Below are positions 24,109 to 32,267 of a DNA stretch of 32,539 nt, in pieces. The stretch is from positions 1 through 32,539 of the forward strand of contig JAKITM010000015.1 in assembly GCA_021648045.1 (NCBI GenBank), in the 5' to 3' direction. This DNA is from Lysobacterales bacterium. GTDB lineage: Bacteria; Pseudomonadota; Gammaproteobacteria; Xanthomonadales; SZUA-36. Position 1 is the stretch's first letter. Each line of letters begins with the position of its first letter. The notes under the pieces are model-generated. The model saw nothing but the letters and a program-made list of their open reading frames with translations. It ran no database searches and had not been told where the DNA came from. A program made the position numbers and the translations under genes.

Positions 24109-25098
24109 ATGTCAAACCAGCCCATCGTCGTTACGGCGCTATACCACTTTGTGTCTCTTGAAAACCACCAGGAATTACGCCAACCCCTACTAGATATTAT
24201 GCTCAAAAATGATGTGCGTGGCACCTTATTACTGGCAAGTGAAGGTATCAATGGCACCATAGCCGGAAGCCAAGATGGCATCAATAATGTACTTAATTGG
24301 TTGCGTCAGGACCCGCGTCTAAAGGACTTTGATAGCAAGAATTCATACACCCATGAAATGCCATTTTACCGAACCAAAGTCAAATTAAAAAAAGAAATTG
24401 TCACCATGGGTGTACAAGGTATTGATCCAAATTTAAAAGTAGGACGCTATGTTGAGCCTGAAGATTGGAATGAACTCATAGCTAATCCGGAGACAATTTT
24501 AATCGATACGCGCAACGATTATGAGTACCAAATAGGTTCATTTAAAAATGCTTCTAACCCTAATACCAAAACTTTCAGAGAATTTCCTCAATACATTAAA
24601 GACAATTTGGACCTAAGCAAAAATAAAAATAAGAAAATTGCAATGTTTTGTACGGGTGGTATTCGTTGTGAAAAATCCACAGCCTATTTAATCGAGCAAG
24701 GCTTTGAGAATGTGTTTCATCTGCGTGGCGGAATCCTTAAATACCTTGAAGAGGTTCCTGAAGAGAAGACCCTGTGGCAAGGCGAGTGTTTTGTTTTTGA
24801 TAATCGCGTAGCTGTTAATCACAATTTGGAAAAAGGCACTTATGAGCAATGTTATGCATGCCGCTACCCAATAACAAAAGAAGAAATGCAAAGCGAGGAT
24901 TATATAGAAGGCGTGAGCTGCCCACATTGTATAAACGATGTAAGCGATGAACAAAGGCAGGGCTTTGCCGAACGCGAAAAACAGGTGTTACTTGCCAAAC
25001 AGCGTGGCGAAGAGCACATTGGTGGCACTGTTAGTGCAACTATAAAAAAACGACAAGCTGAAAAAACCAAACTGAAACAACAAAACAAAACAATCTAA
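24109..25098 (+). CDS. trhO: tRNA uridine(34) hydroxylase TrhO (YceA), rhodanese family
   Basis: The 329-residue protein has the TrhO layout: an N-terminal acylphosphatase-like region with LLASEGINGTIAGSQDGI, and a central rhodanese domain with the catalytic loop CTGGIRCEKSTAYL (Cys181). The C-terminal Cys-rich region has CYACRYPITKEEM and CPHC. TrhO hydroxylates U34 of certain tRNAs in an oxygen-dependent way, the first step to 5-methoxyuridine/cmo5U. GGAGA just before ATG 24109 is the ribosome binding site. The gene ends about 85 bp before a strong terminator hairpin. Confidence 0.95.
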   Translation: MSNQPIVVTALYHFVSLENHQELRQPLLDIMLKNDVRGTLLLASEGINGTIAGSQDGINNVLNWLRQDPRLKDFDSKNSYTHEMPFYRTKVKLKKEIVTMGVQGIDPNLKVGRYVEPEDWNELIANPETILIDTRNDYEYQIGSFKNASNPNTKTFREFPQYIKDNLDLSKNKNKKIAMFCTGGIRCEKSTAYLIEQGFENVFHLRGGILKYLEEVPEEKTLWQGECFVFDNRVAVNHNLEKGTYEQCYACRYPITKEEMQSEDYIEGVSCPHCINDVSDEQRQGFAEREKQVLLAKQRGEEHIGGTVSATIKKRQAEKTKLKQQNKTI

Positions 25099-25182
25099 TT
25101 ATTTCGCTCTGATCCAGGCTGAAACCAGATAACAGCCACTGGAGCAGTGTCCTGCGATTTGCTGACAGCCTAATATTCTACG

Positions 25183-25218
25183 GAACAAGATCCCGGCTCG
25201 AAGGCCGGGATCTTGTTC
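25183..25218. terminator. bidirectional hairpin terminator between trhO and the M16 peptidase genes
   Basis: A perfect inverted repeat has 15-bp arms (GAACAAGATCCCGGC at 25183-25197, its complement at 25204-25218) and a 6-nt loop. It lies between two convergent genes (trhO stop at 25098, peptidase stop at 25228). The arms end in TTGTT on both strands, so it can serve both transcripts, though the U-tracts are short. Confidence 0.85.
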
Positions 25219-25227
25219 GGACTTGAG

Positions 25228-26751
25228 TTATTTAAGCGGTAACGGCTTCAGCGTCAAAGGATCCCTCAATGGAATCTGTTGAAGCTTAAGCCCTGTAACA
25301 GACTCAATACTACCGTGTTCGCCATCGCCCTCACTGGCTTCAGACAACTTCCCAGTTAATAATATCCGAAATTTGTCAGAATCTAGGTGATCCCTGGCAG
25401 CTTTCTGTACAGCAGCGATTGATACCGCAGCGGTATTGTTTTCAAATTCACTCCAGTAATTTTTCGGCGTGCTATCAATTTCATCACTGACGAATGCGGA
25501 AACTTTTTTCGCAGCATTTGAATAGCGCTCATTCAGACCTGCAATTATCGCCTGCCTGGCGGTATTAAGCTCTTGCTCGGACACTGGATCCGCTTGGATT
25601 TTAGCAATTTCTTCCAGTGCTATTTTAGCCGCTTGCGGTACCGAAGGATTTTTCGACTGGAAATATACCAAGTACATTCCCGGGAAATAACGACCCAATT
25701 GATACACACTACCTGCAGAATATGCTAAACCTTCGTCACTTCGAATACGTTTGGTAATTCGGGATGTAAACCCGCCGCCACCGAGGATATTATTCATTAC
25801 CTTGATTTCAAATTCCTGTGGGTGACCCTGACGGGGTCCGGGGTGAAACATCCGCACTCTAGTCTGGGTAACATCTGCCTTATCGACTCCATAAAGGCCG
25901 GGGGCAGCCGAATGCGCCTCTGTGGGAATTGCAGGGAATTTTACGCCCTTTTGTAAGCGCGCAATTTGTTTGTTCAGCTTAACTACCATGGCTTTGGGGT
26001 CAACATCACCATTGACACTGATCACTAGATTTGGAGAAGAAAATATTTCTACAGCAAAACCCATCATTCTTTTGCTGGTAACCGCTTCTACATCAACAGC
26101 TGTAGGTGGATTGTTTCGATAGCTATGCCCAAAGCGCAGGTCATTAAACACCTGGGACTCGATGCTGCTGGTGTCATCATTGCGCCGTTTCATAGCGTCA
26201 ATCGTACGACTTTTTCGGATCTTCAGGCGCTCCTCATCAAAGGTCGGCTCGGCAATAACATCAAACAATAAATCCAAGCTTTCATCGAGGTTGCTGGACA
26301 AACTATTCATGGAAGCAGAAGAGCTGGTAGCTCCAATTGCCACATGAACCGAGGTTGCCAAAAACACCAATTTTTCATCCAGCTCTTCTGGGCTTAACTT
26401 CTTTGTACCACCATCACGCATCATGCTAGCGGTGAGAGCTGCCAAGCCGGCATTGTCTGTGCCTAAAAGGTAGCGTCCGCCACGGGAATGTACACTTACA
26501 GCCACTAAAGGTAGTGCTGAGTCTGGAACAATATAGGCTACATTGCCGTTATCGAGTTGATAGCGATAGGCAGCAGGATCCGGGATATTAATACTATGCT
26601 GCGCGTATATTAAGTCTTCAGGATGTGCCGGTAGGCTATTTCTAGTCGAGCTGACATCATTAGCCACGCTTGTGGTGGTTGTTGGTGAAGAAGCGCAGGC
26701 GGCCAATAAAAGTATAGCTGCGGCAAGTAATGTAAATTTAATTAATTTCAT
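25228..26751 (-). CDS. M16-family peptidase-like lipoprotein, inactive-type subunit
   Basis: From ATG 26751 the 507-residue protein has a lipoprotein signal (MKLIKFTLLAAAILLLAAC, lipobox LAAC). An upstream ATG at 26766 forms an ATGA overlap with the preceding gene, but AGGGAT just before 26751 supports the inner start. The body is an M16 tandem fold: GGRYLLGTDNAGLAALTASMM, RFGHSYRNNPPTAVDVEAV, MNNILGGGGFTSRITKRIRSDEGLAYSAGS. It lacks the HxxEH zinc motif, as expected for the non-catalytic partner of a heterodimeric M16 pair. The catalytic partner is the gene directly upstream. Confidence 0.9.
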   Translation of the reverse strand: MKLIKFTLLAAAILLLAACASSPTTTTSVANDVSSTRNSLPAHPEDLIYAQHSINIPDPAAYRYQLDNGNVAYIVPDSALPLVAVSVHSRGGRYLLGTDNAGLAALTASMMRDGGTKKLSPEELDEKLVFLATSVHVAIGATSSSASMNSLSSNLDESLDLLFDVIAEPTFDEERLKIRKSRTIDAMKRRNDDTSSIESQVFNDLRFGHSYRNNPPTAVDVEAVTSKRMMGFAVEIFSSPNLVISVNGDVDPKAMVVKLNKQIARLQKGVKFPAIPTEAHSAAPGLYGVDKADVTQTRVRMFHPGPRQGHPQEFEIKVMNNILGGGGFTSRITKRIRSDEGLAYSAGSVYQLGRYFPGMYLVYFQSKNPSVPQAAKIALEEIAKIQADPVSEQELNTARQAIIAGLNERYSNAAKKVSAFVSDEIDSTPKNYWSEFENNTAAVSIAAVQKAARDHLDSDKFRILLTGKLSEASEGDGEHGSIESVTGLKLQQIPLRDPLTLKPLPLK

Positions 26752-26762
26752 CGGATAATCCC

Positions 26763-28475
26763 TCATTTGCCCTGTTGTTGAAGCAGATAATCAATAACTG
26801 CCTGCACTTCCGGCGGCGATGCTTCGCGCATGGAAGGTAGTTCAATCAGCATTTCTTTCTTTTTTTCCGTTGATGCCGAAGCCAATTGTGATTGCAATTG
26901 ATTTAACATCTGTTTTTGCTGCTCACTAAATTCTGCCAATGCAGGGTCTTCCGGTTCACCACCCGTTTTCCGGGTAAATATTTTACTGCCCATATCACTC
27001 GCTTGCAGGTATTTTTCTGCAACCCGTTGTACATCTTCGCGACTTACCAGTTTAACCCGGTCCATCAAGGTTTCCATATAACTCCAGTCGCGCAAACCAT
27101 CGTAATAGAGCAGCTGAATACCAAGGAAAAAGTTATCTTCCAGACGCCTGAGATTATTGGCTGTGAGGTTATTACGAACCTTCTCTAAATCATATTCACT
27201 GATGCCATCTGTCTGTATTTTTACGACTTCTTCAAGCAGCGTTGCTTTCAGTTGCTGTGGATCTACACCCGCCTTACCGGTCGCTCTTATTTCAAATACA
27301 CCATCATATTTTCTAGAATCCGCGGTTGCAGATGCGCTTGTAGCAATCTGGTCTTTCAGTACCATGCGTTTATGCAAACGGCCAGTTTTGCCATTTAAAA
27401 CATCGGCTAAAACCATCAATGCCGGGTGATCTACCCCAGCATAAGCGGTGGTGTGAAAGGTTAAGGTTGCACTCGGTGGCGCTTCAACCTCTGCCTTATA
27501 CTCGAAACCGCCTTCTAGTGGCATAAATAAAGTGACCACCTCTGGCGGAGCTTTTTTGCCCCGTGGAATACGGCCAAAATAATCGTTTGCTAGCTTCAGT
27601 GCGTGCGCCTGATCAAAATCACCCACCAGCACTGCGGTTAAATTATTCGGTGCATAGTATATATCGAAAAAATCTTCTGCCTGTTCACGGGTAATCGCAG
27701 AAATATCGCTAGGCCAACCCACCACCGGCCAACCGTAGGGGTGACCACGCCAATACATCGAGTTATACACTTCATTCTGTTTGCCTGTGGGTGTTGATTC
27801 GGTACGTAACCGACGCTCTTCATAAACCACATCTCTTTCGGAATAAAACTCACGGAAAACAGGATCCGATAAACGCTCACTTTCCATCCAAAACCACAAT
27901 TCCAGCTTGTTTTTAGGCACACGGATAAAATAAACGGTCATATCGGTATTAGTGAACGCGTTCATGCCAGTTGCACCCTGCTCGGTATAAATTTGGTCGA
28001 ACTGGTCTTTAATTAAGTTTTCCCGTTGCTGTTCTATTACCGCTTGGAACTTGCTCTCCAATGCCTTCATTTCATCACTTTGCAATGAAGTATCTGACAT
28101 CGATTCTGCTACGCCTGTGCGTACCTTGAGGCGGCTATCGCGTTCCAGTTCAAACATCTGCGCACGCAGGCCATCTAGCTCGGCGCGCAGTTGATCATCC
28201 AGTTTCGCATCTTGTACGCCAATGGTGTTACTGCCTTTGAACATCATGTGTTCGAACAGGTGTGACATCCCGGTGGTTCCCGGACGCTCGTTAGCCGAAC
28301 CTACATGAGCTACCCAGCCAGCTGAAATCATTGGTGCGCCATCGCGTTGTACTAGCAAAAACCGCATACCGTTATCAAGCTGGTGCTCGCTGACGACATC
28401 TTTCAGGGTTTTGTGCTGGGCGGTAACCGCAAGACTCAGCAGCAGTAGAAAAGTGAACAGAAGAGTTTTTTTCAT
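26763..28475 (-). CDS. M16-family zinc metallopeptidase, catalytic subunit
   Basis: From ATG 28475 (GAGG upstream) the protein has 570 residues with a Sec signal (MKKTLLFTFLLLLSLAVTAQ). The zinc-binding inverted motif is HLFEH at residues 72-76; the third ligand is expected in the RDVVYEERRLR segment near 219-220. Between them lies an insertion of about 65 residues, rich in Lys, Glu and Gln and probably coiled coil, that ordinary M16 enzymes lack. It is followed by ATGMNAFTNTDMTVYF. The C-terminal half carries the second M16 domain. It is predicted periplasmic, working with the downstream lipoprotein; the natural substrate is unknown. Confidence 0.92.
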   Translation of the reverse strand: MKKTLLFTFLLLLSLAVTAQHKTLKDVVSEHQLDNGMRFLLVQRDGAPMISAGWVAHVGSANERPGTTGMSHLFEHMMFKGSNTIGVQDAKLDDQLRAELDGLRAQMFELERDSRLKVRTGVAESMSDTSLQSDEMKALESKFQAVIEQQRENLIKDQFDQIYTEQGATGMNAFTNTDMTVYFIRVPKNKLELWFWMESERLSDPVFREFYSERDVVYEERRLRTESTPTGKQNEVYNSMYWRGHPYGWPVVGWPSDISAITREQAEDFFDIYYAPNNLTAVLVGDFDQAHALKLANDYFGRIPRGKKAPPEVVTLFMPLEGGFEYKAEVEAPPSATLTFHTTAYAGVDHPALMVLADVLNGKTGRLHKRMVLKDQIATSASATADSRKYDGVFEIRATGKAGVDPQQLKATLLEEVVKIQTDGISEYDLEKVRNNLTANNLRRLEDNFFLGIQLLYYDGLRDWSYMETLMDRVKLVSREDVQRVAEKYLQASDMGSKIFTRKTGGEPEDPALAEFSEQQKQMLNQLQSQLASASTEKKKEMLIELPSMREASPPEVQAVIDYLLQQQGK

Positions 28476-28508
28476 GGAATTGCCTCTATTTAATAAAACT
28501 AAACCAGA

Positions 28509-28533
28509 AACAAACATCCTTATGATGTTTGTT
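28509..28533 (-). terminator. hairpin after the transsulfuration genes, possible terminator
   Basis: AACAAACATC and its exact complement GATGTTTGTT form 10-bp arms around a 5-nt loop, between the CGL stop (28598) and the peptidase start (28475). On the minus strand the hairpin ends GTTTGTTTCTGG, a weak T-tract. It could terminate the CBS-CGL transcript or be an operator for the peptidase operon. Confidence 0.45.
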
Positions 28534-28597
28534 CCGTGTGTGAACTATTGAAATAACTTACTAAACAATAACAACAACTAATATTATTCTAACGAAT

Positions 28598-29764
28598 TCA
28601 GTTTGCCAAAGCCTGATCAAGATCGTTGATAAGATCACCGGCATCTTCAATCCCCACCGACAGTCTGACAAGACCATCCGTTACACCTAAAGCCTCACGG
28701 ATTTCAACCGGCACAGTGGCATGGGTCATAATTGCCGGGTGATTGGCCAAACTTTCTACCCCACCTAGACTTTCTGCCAGGGTGAAAAGCTGCAAGCTTT
28801 CTAGAAAGCGCCTAGCACCCGCCATCCCGCCTTGCAGTTCTATACTGATAATACCGCCGCCTGTGCCATTCATCTGCGCCATCGCCAAAGCATGCTGTGG
28901 ATGCTGCTCAAGGCCAGGATAAATAACCTGCTTAACCCGCCCGTCATTAACCAGCCAGTTGGCAATGGCTAGTGCGTTCTCACAGTGTGCGCGCATTCTT
29001 AGGGAAAGTGTTTTCAAACCACGCAAGGCCAGAAAACTGTCAAAAGGGCCGGCTATAGCACCCGCAGCATTCTGCAGGTAAGCAACCCGCTCAATCAAAT
29101 CAGGATTATCCCCTACCACCGCAATCCCGCCGACTATATCTGAATGACCATTCAAATATTTGGTAGCAGAATGAACCACAATATCCGCACCCATATTTAA
29201 CGGCTGTTGCAATAAGGGTGTAGCAAAGGTGTTATCGACGACTAAAATCGCGTTAATTCCTTTGGCTATCGCTGCAATTGCGGCAATATCCACCAGCTTA
29301 AGCATCGGGTTCGTGGGTGATTCGAGCCAGATCATGCGGGTATTGGGCCTAATCAGCGAACGCAAAATCTCCAGATCAGATAGGTCGGCAAAGTCGAACT
29401 GCAAACCTGCAGAACGGGTGCGCACTAATTCGAACAGGCGATAAGTACCACCGTAAAGGTCATCCATGGCGAGTACATGATCGCCGTGATTTAATAGTTC
29501 TAGTACGGTTGCGCTGGCGGCCATACCGGATGCAAATGCAAAGCCGGCCTTGCCATCTTCGAGATCAGCAATACAGCGCTCATACGCCATCCGGGTTGGG
29601 TTCTGTGAGCGCGAATATTCATAACCTTGATGATCACCCGGTGATTTTTGCGCATAGGTGGATGTAGCGTAAATCGGCATCATCACCGCACCGGTTGATG
29701 GGTCAGGTGCTTGGCCGGCATGAATAACCCGGGTTGCTAATTTTAAAATTTTTTCAGTTGACAT
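28598..29764 (-). CDS. cystathionine gamma-lyase (Cys/Met-metabolism PLP enzyme)
   Basis: From ATG 29764 (GGAAAG ribosome binding site) the protein has 388 residues, the standard size; the longer frame to 29833 adds a non-conserved tail. Motifs are YEYSRSQNPTR, FASGMAASATVLELL, MDDLYGGTYRLFE, LESPTNPMLKLVDI, VVDNTFATPLLQQP, and the PLP lysine K202 in HSATKYLNGHSD. The C-terminal part has LAESLGGVESLANHPAIMTHA. By sequence alone it could be cystathionine gamma-synthase or a sulfhydrylase. Pairing with CBS, 28 bp upstream, favours gamma-lyase in reverse transsulfuration (cystathionine to cysteine, 2-oxobutyrate and ammonia). Confidence 0.88.
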   Translation of the reverse strand: MSTEKILKLATRVIHAGQAPDPSTGAVMMPIYATSTYAQKSPGDHQGYEYSRSQNPTRMAYERCIADLEDGKAGFAFASGMAASATVLELLNHGDHVLAMDDLYGGTYRLFELVRTRSAGLQFDFADLSDLEILRSLIRPNTRMIWLESPTNPMLKLVDIAAIAAIAKGINAILVVDNTFATPLLQQPLNMGADIVVHSATKYLNGHSDIVGGIAVVGDNPDLIERVAYLQNAAGAIAGPFDSFLALRGLKTLSLRMRAHCENALAIANWLVNDGRVKQVIYPGLEQHPQHALAMAQMNGTGGGIISIELQGGMAGARRFLESLQLFTLAESLGGVESLANHPAIMTHATVPVEIREALGVTDGLVRLSVGIEDAGDLINDLDQALAN

Positions 29765-29792
29765 GGTGCTTTCCTGTTGCGTGATTTCAGTA

Positions 29793-31196
29793 CTATTTAG
29801 TAGGGTTTTTTGACAACCAGCCAAGGAAGTCAATTCGAGTAATTAGACCAACAAAGCGGTCATTGTCTTTCACCACAACCACCACGCCTGCAGCTAAAGG
29901 TTTTGCCAATGCATGCCAGTCATCGTGCAGCGAGACTGTGAGTAGATCCTTGACCATTGCAGTTTTGACCGGATCGGTGAATGCTAGTTTTCCATTATGA
30001 ATGGCATTGAGCATGTCCTCATCGGTAATCAAACCGACCAGTCGACTACCATCCATCACCGGCAACTGGGAAACATCATACAGCCGCATGCGCCCAAAAG
30101 CATTGGCCAGCGGTTCATCAGGCCCGACAACCACCGTTTCATTTTCATCCCAGGGCCGGGCGATAAGGTCGCGCAGATCACCAAAATGGGGAGTTTCCAT
30201 TAAACCCTGCTCCCGCATCCAACGGTCATTATAGACTTTACTTAGATAACGATTACCGGTATCGGCAGCCAAGGTTAGGACTTTTTTAGGAACCGTCTGC
30301 TCGCGGCAGTATCGCAATGCGGCTGCCAGCAGTGTGCCGGTTGAAGAACCGGCCATAATGCCCTCGTTGTGCAGCAATTGCCTAACAGTATGAAAACTTT
30401 CTGTATCACTAATCGAGAAAGCCTTCTGAACCCGGCTGAAATCAGAAATATCCGGCAGAAAATCCTCACCGATACCTTCCACTTTCCAGGAGGCTGATTT
30501 GTCTTGATAACTGCCGGTATTAATATACTCGGTAAGAATTGAGCCTTCAGGGTCAGCTAAAATCAATTCCAGATCAGGGGCGTGTTTAGCAGCCCATGCT
30601 GATATTCCCGCAAGGGTCCCACTTGAGCCGGCACCCAGCACAATAGCATCGAGATCGGCATCCATTTGTCGCCAAATTTCCGGACCGGTACTCTGCTCAT
30701 GCGCAGCAGGATTGGAAGGATTGGAAAACTGGTTTACAAACCAGGCCCCTTTAGCATCGTCATTTTCGCCTGCCTTAGCGTTAATCTCGTCTGCCAAGCT
30801 GCGACCTAAATCCAAATAATACTCTGGATGACCACGGGCTACATCCGAACGAGTCATCACCACTTCAGCACCCATGGCTTTGAGCACTGCGATTTTTTCA
30901 TGGCTCATCTTGTCCGGAATCACCAGTAGCAAACGATAACCTTTCTGGGCTGCTACCAGTGCCAGTGCTAAACCGGTGTTACCGGCCGTGCCTTCAACAA
31001 TCGTCATTCCCGTGCGTAAGTCACCGCGGGCTTCAGCATCTTCGATTAATTTTAGGCCAATACGATCTTTGACCGAACCACCAGGGTTTTGCAACTCAAG
31101 CTTTATATAGAGCTCACAAGGGCCCGTATCGAAGTGATTTACCCGCACAATGGGCGTTTCCCCGATTAACTCAAGGATATTGTTATATACCGCCAT
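29793..31196 (-). CDS. cbs: cystathionine beta-synthase with C-terminal CBS domain pair
   Basis: The 467-residue protein has a PLP fold-type II catalytic domain: NPGGSVKDRIG with Lys43, VEGTAGNTGLALA and GAGSSGTLAGI, plus GSSTGTLLAAALRYC. It is followed from about residue 340 by two CBS motifs (NAFGRMRLYDVSQLPVMDGSRLVGLITDEDML and VVVVKDNDRFVGLITRIDFLGWL). There is no N-terminal heme domain. The tandem CBS domains distinguish it from cysteine synthase; they may bind S-adenosylmethionine or adenylates. It condenses homocysteine and serine to cystathionine, used by the next gene product. The start ATG is at 31196. Confidence 0.93.
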   Translation of the reverse strand: MAVYNNILELIGETPIVRVNHFDTGPCELYIKLELQNPGGSVKDRIGLKLIEDAEARGDLRTGMTIVEGTAGNTGLALALVAAQKGYRLLLVIPDKMSHEKIAVLKAMGAEVVMTRSDVARGHPEYYLDLGRSLADEINAKAGENDDAKGAWFVNQFSNPSNPAAHEQSTGPEIWRQMDADLDAIVLGAGSSGTLAGISAWAAKHAPDLELILADPEGSILTEYINTGSYQDKSASWKVEGIGEDFLPDISDFSRVQKAFSISDTESFHTVRQLLHNEGIMAGSSTGTLLAAALRYCREQTVPKKVLTLAADTGNRYLSKVYNDRWMREQGLMETPHFGDLRDLIARPWDENETVVVGPDEPLANAFGRMRLYDVSQLPVMDGSRLVGLITDEDMLNAIHNGKLAFTDPVKTAMVKDLLTVSLHDDWHALAKPLAAGVVVVVKDNDRFVGLITRIDFLGWLSKNPTK

Positions 31197-31214
31197 AATT
31201 TATTTCCGAAAAAT

Positions 31215-31259
31215 GAAAAAATGCGACGAACCCGGGGTCGCTACCCTAGGTTCGTCACA
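31215..31259 (-). terminator. rho-independent terminator of the DUF465/YdcH gene
   Basis: On the minus strand a stem forms between 31249-31259 and 31222-31232 (core GACGAACC/GGTTCGTC), with an inner GGGT/ACCC pairing around a CGCT loop. It is directly followed by a T6 tract (31215-31220). It lies 35-80 bp after the stop of the small gene at 31294 and before the CBS gene, so it isolates the two. Confidence 0.82.
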
Positions 31260-31293
31260 TTAGATTATAAAGAATTTTGTTGGGTGGTAGTGA

Positions 31294-31497
31294 TTAACTC
31301 ATCATTCGTTCAAGATGGTCTTTACATTGCAGCTTTTCTTTTTTCATCTGATGTAGCGCGATTTCATCAACGGGCCTTCTATTTGAATCCACATCAGCCA
31401 CCTGCCGCTCAAGCTTTTGATGCTGTTTGTAAACTCTGCTAAATTCGATGTTTTCCTTAAGTAAAGATTTCAATTGATCCTGACGGTTTTCAAACAT
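31294..31497 (-). CDS. YdcH/DUF465 family small protein
   Basis: The 67-residue protein starts at ATG 31497, chosen because AGGAG lies 5-10 nt upstream; the longer frame from 31521 would include that site within coding sequence. The sequence (NRQDQLKSLLKENIEFSRVYKQHQKLERQVADVD, then IALHQMKKEKLQCKDHLERMM) is a helical hairpin with the DUF465 ending L-K-x-x-K-L-x-x-K-D. Function is unknown in this family. It has its own downstream terminator and an upstream terminator-like hairpin, so it is probably a monocistronic gene. Confidence 0.8.
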   Translation of the reverse strand: MFENRQDQLKSLLKENIEFSRVYKQHQKLERQVADVDSNRRPVDEIALHQMKKEKLQCKDHLERMMS

Positions 31498-31535
31498 ATT
31501 CGTCTCCTGTTTGTTCATCAAAAAATTACAGCTAT

Positions 31536-31568
31536 AAAAAAAACCGCAACAGCGAACTGTGCGGCTTT
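31536..31568 (-). terminator. intrinsic terminator with TTCG loop
   Basis: On the minus strand, AAAGCCGCACAG, a TTCG tetraloop, then CTGTTGCGG and eight Ts form a near-perfect hairpin (one bulged A) with a U-tract. It lies between the small YdcH gene and the ParD/ParE remnant. No intact minus-strand gene ends just before it, so it may end the toxin-antitoxin transcript or an unannotated small RNA. Confidence 0.75.
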
Positions 31569-31672
31569 AGATATGCTCATTGCGGATAAAGACACAGCCA
31601 CAGATAATCACTGCCTGATTGTGCCCTGCGTATTTCATACGCTGAAAACCTTTGTGTGAATCCTAAATATTT
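31569..31672. other. short non-coding stretch between terminator and ParE remnant
   Basis: No gene is seen. On the minus strand it continues the decayed ParE region (out-of-frame KYLGFTQRFSA-like translation) and then runs into the terminator. It could hold the 3' part of a small RNA ending at 31536. Confidence 0.35.
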
Positions 31673-31825
31673 TCATATCCTGCAAATAACATTACTCCAA
31701 ATGGATCGATACTTCAAGTGCAGTCTTGTCCAATATGAAATGAGTCTGAATTTGAAGCGTACCTGACCCGCGGGTTTTTCATCTAAGATCCGTTTTGCAT
31801 CTGACGCGAGTCTATAATTTGCCAT
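31673..31825 (-). pseudogene. decayed ParE toxin gene
   Basis: ATG 31825 overlaps the ParD stop by 14 nt, as in intact parDE operons, and the ORF starts MANYRLASDAKRILDE, the typical ParE N-terminus. The frame then loses similarity. Downstream YRSIWSNVICRI resembles the conserved ParE end (Y-R-x-x...I-x-x-R-I) before a TGA at 31673. The total is 50 residues against about 95-100 for ParE, so an internal deletion or frameshift has probably removed the core. It should be non-functional, leaving an orphan antitoxin. Confidence 0.6.
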
Positions 31826-32075
31826 CACGCCGTAATTCGTCTTTCAGCTCTGCAAGTATTTTGTCGCGACTTTTATCAACCCAGCCGTACTGCTCAACAG
31901 CTTTTTCAGAGGCGATAAGTTTAGCGCGGATATATCTGAGTTCATCTTGCTGCTTTCTAGCCTTGCGGATAAGGTCATTTACAACTTCGCTCCGGCTTGA
32001 AAACTCTTCACTGTTAATCTGCGACTGTATCCACTCATCATTGGGTGGAGAAATTGAAATACTGGCTCTGGTCAT
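31812..32075 (-). CDS. ParD-family antitoxin (ribbon-helix-helix)
   Basis: The 87-residue protein has the N-terminal ribbon-helix-helix strand and helices MTRASISISPPNDEWIQSQI and FSSRSEVVNDLIRKARKQQ. A charged C-terminal toxin-binding tail ends in LKDELRRDGKL. ParD dimers bind DNA with the strand and neutralise ParE with the tail. The gene looks intact, but the following parE is decayed. A TTGACA -35-like element at 32128-32133 (minus strand) precedes it, with only a weak -10. It belongs to the accessory right edge. Confidence 0.85.
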   Translation of the reverse strand: MTRASISISPPNDEWIQSQINSEEFSSRSEVVNDLIRKARKQQDELRYIRAKLIASEKAVEQYGWVDKSRDKILAELKDELRRDGKL

Positions 32076-32129
32076 GTCTGCACTTCTAAAGAGTGATGCC
32101 TTTGTGCTATTTGACTAAATACTGCTCTG

Positions 32130-32267
32130 TCAACAACCCCTGACTTTCGCTTGTGGCAAAATCGGGAATGCTTCTACTAAGGCAACTGTCCCCGAGTTAC
32201 CCTCTGTTTTTATTGCATTGTGATGCACCCGCATTGTATTTCTGACTTCATTTATTAGTTTTGACAT
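32130..32267 (-). pseudogene. 5' fragment of an integron-type tyrosine integrase (IntI-like)
   Basis: A 45-residue ORF starts at ATG 32267 behind a GGTGGGA ribosome binding site. Its first 22 residues, MSKLINEVRNTMRVHHNAIK plus TE, match the start of IntI/Xer-like integron integrases (typically L-x-x-V-R-x-x-x-R-x-x-H-Y-S-I-R-T-E followed by A-Y-x-x-W-I). After codon 22 (about 32202) the similarity stops abruptly at a GGGGACAGT sequence and unrelated codons run to TGA. The catalytic domain is absent. The gene was thus truncated by a deletion or insertion. The call rests on recalled family sequences, not on a search. Confidence 0.6.

Noticed and set aside
26751..26766. ATGA-overlap start at 26766 for the inactive-type peptidase
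   Set aside because: The inner ATG at 26751 has a better ribosome binding site and gives a clean lipoprotein signal.
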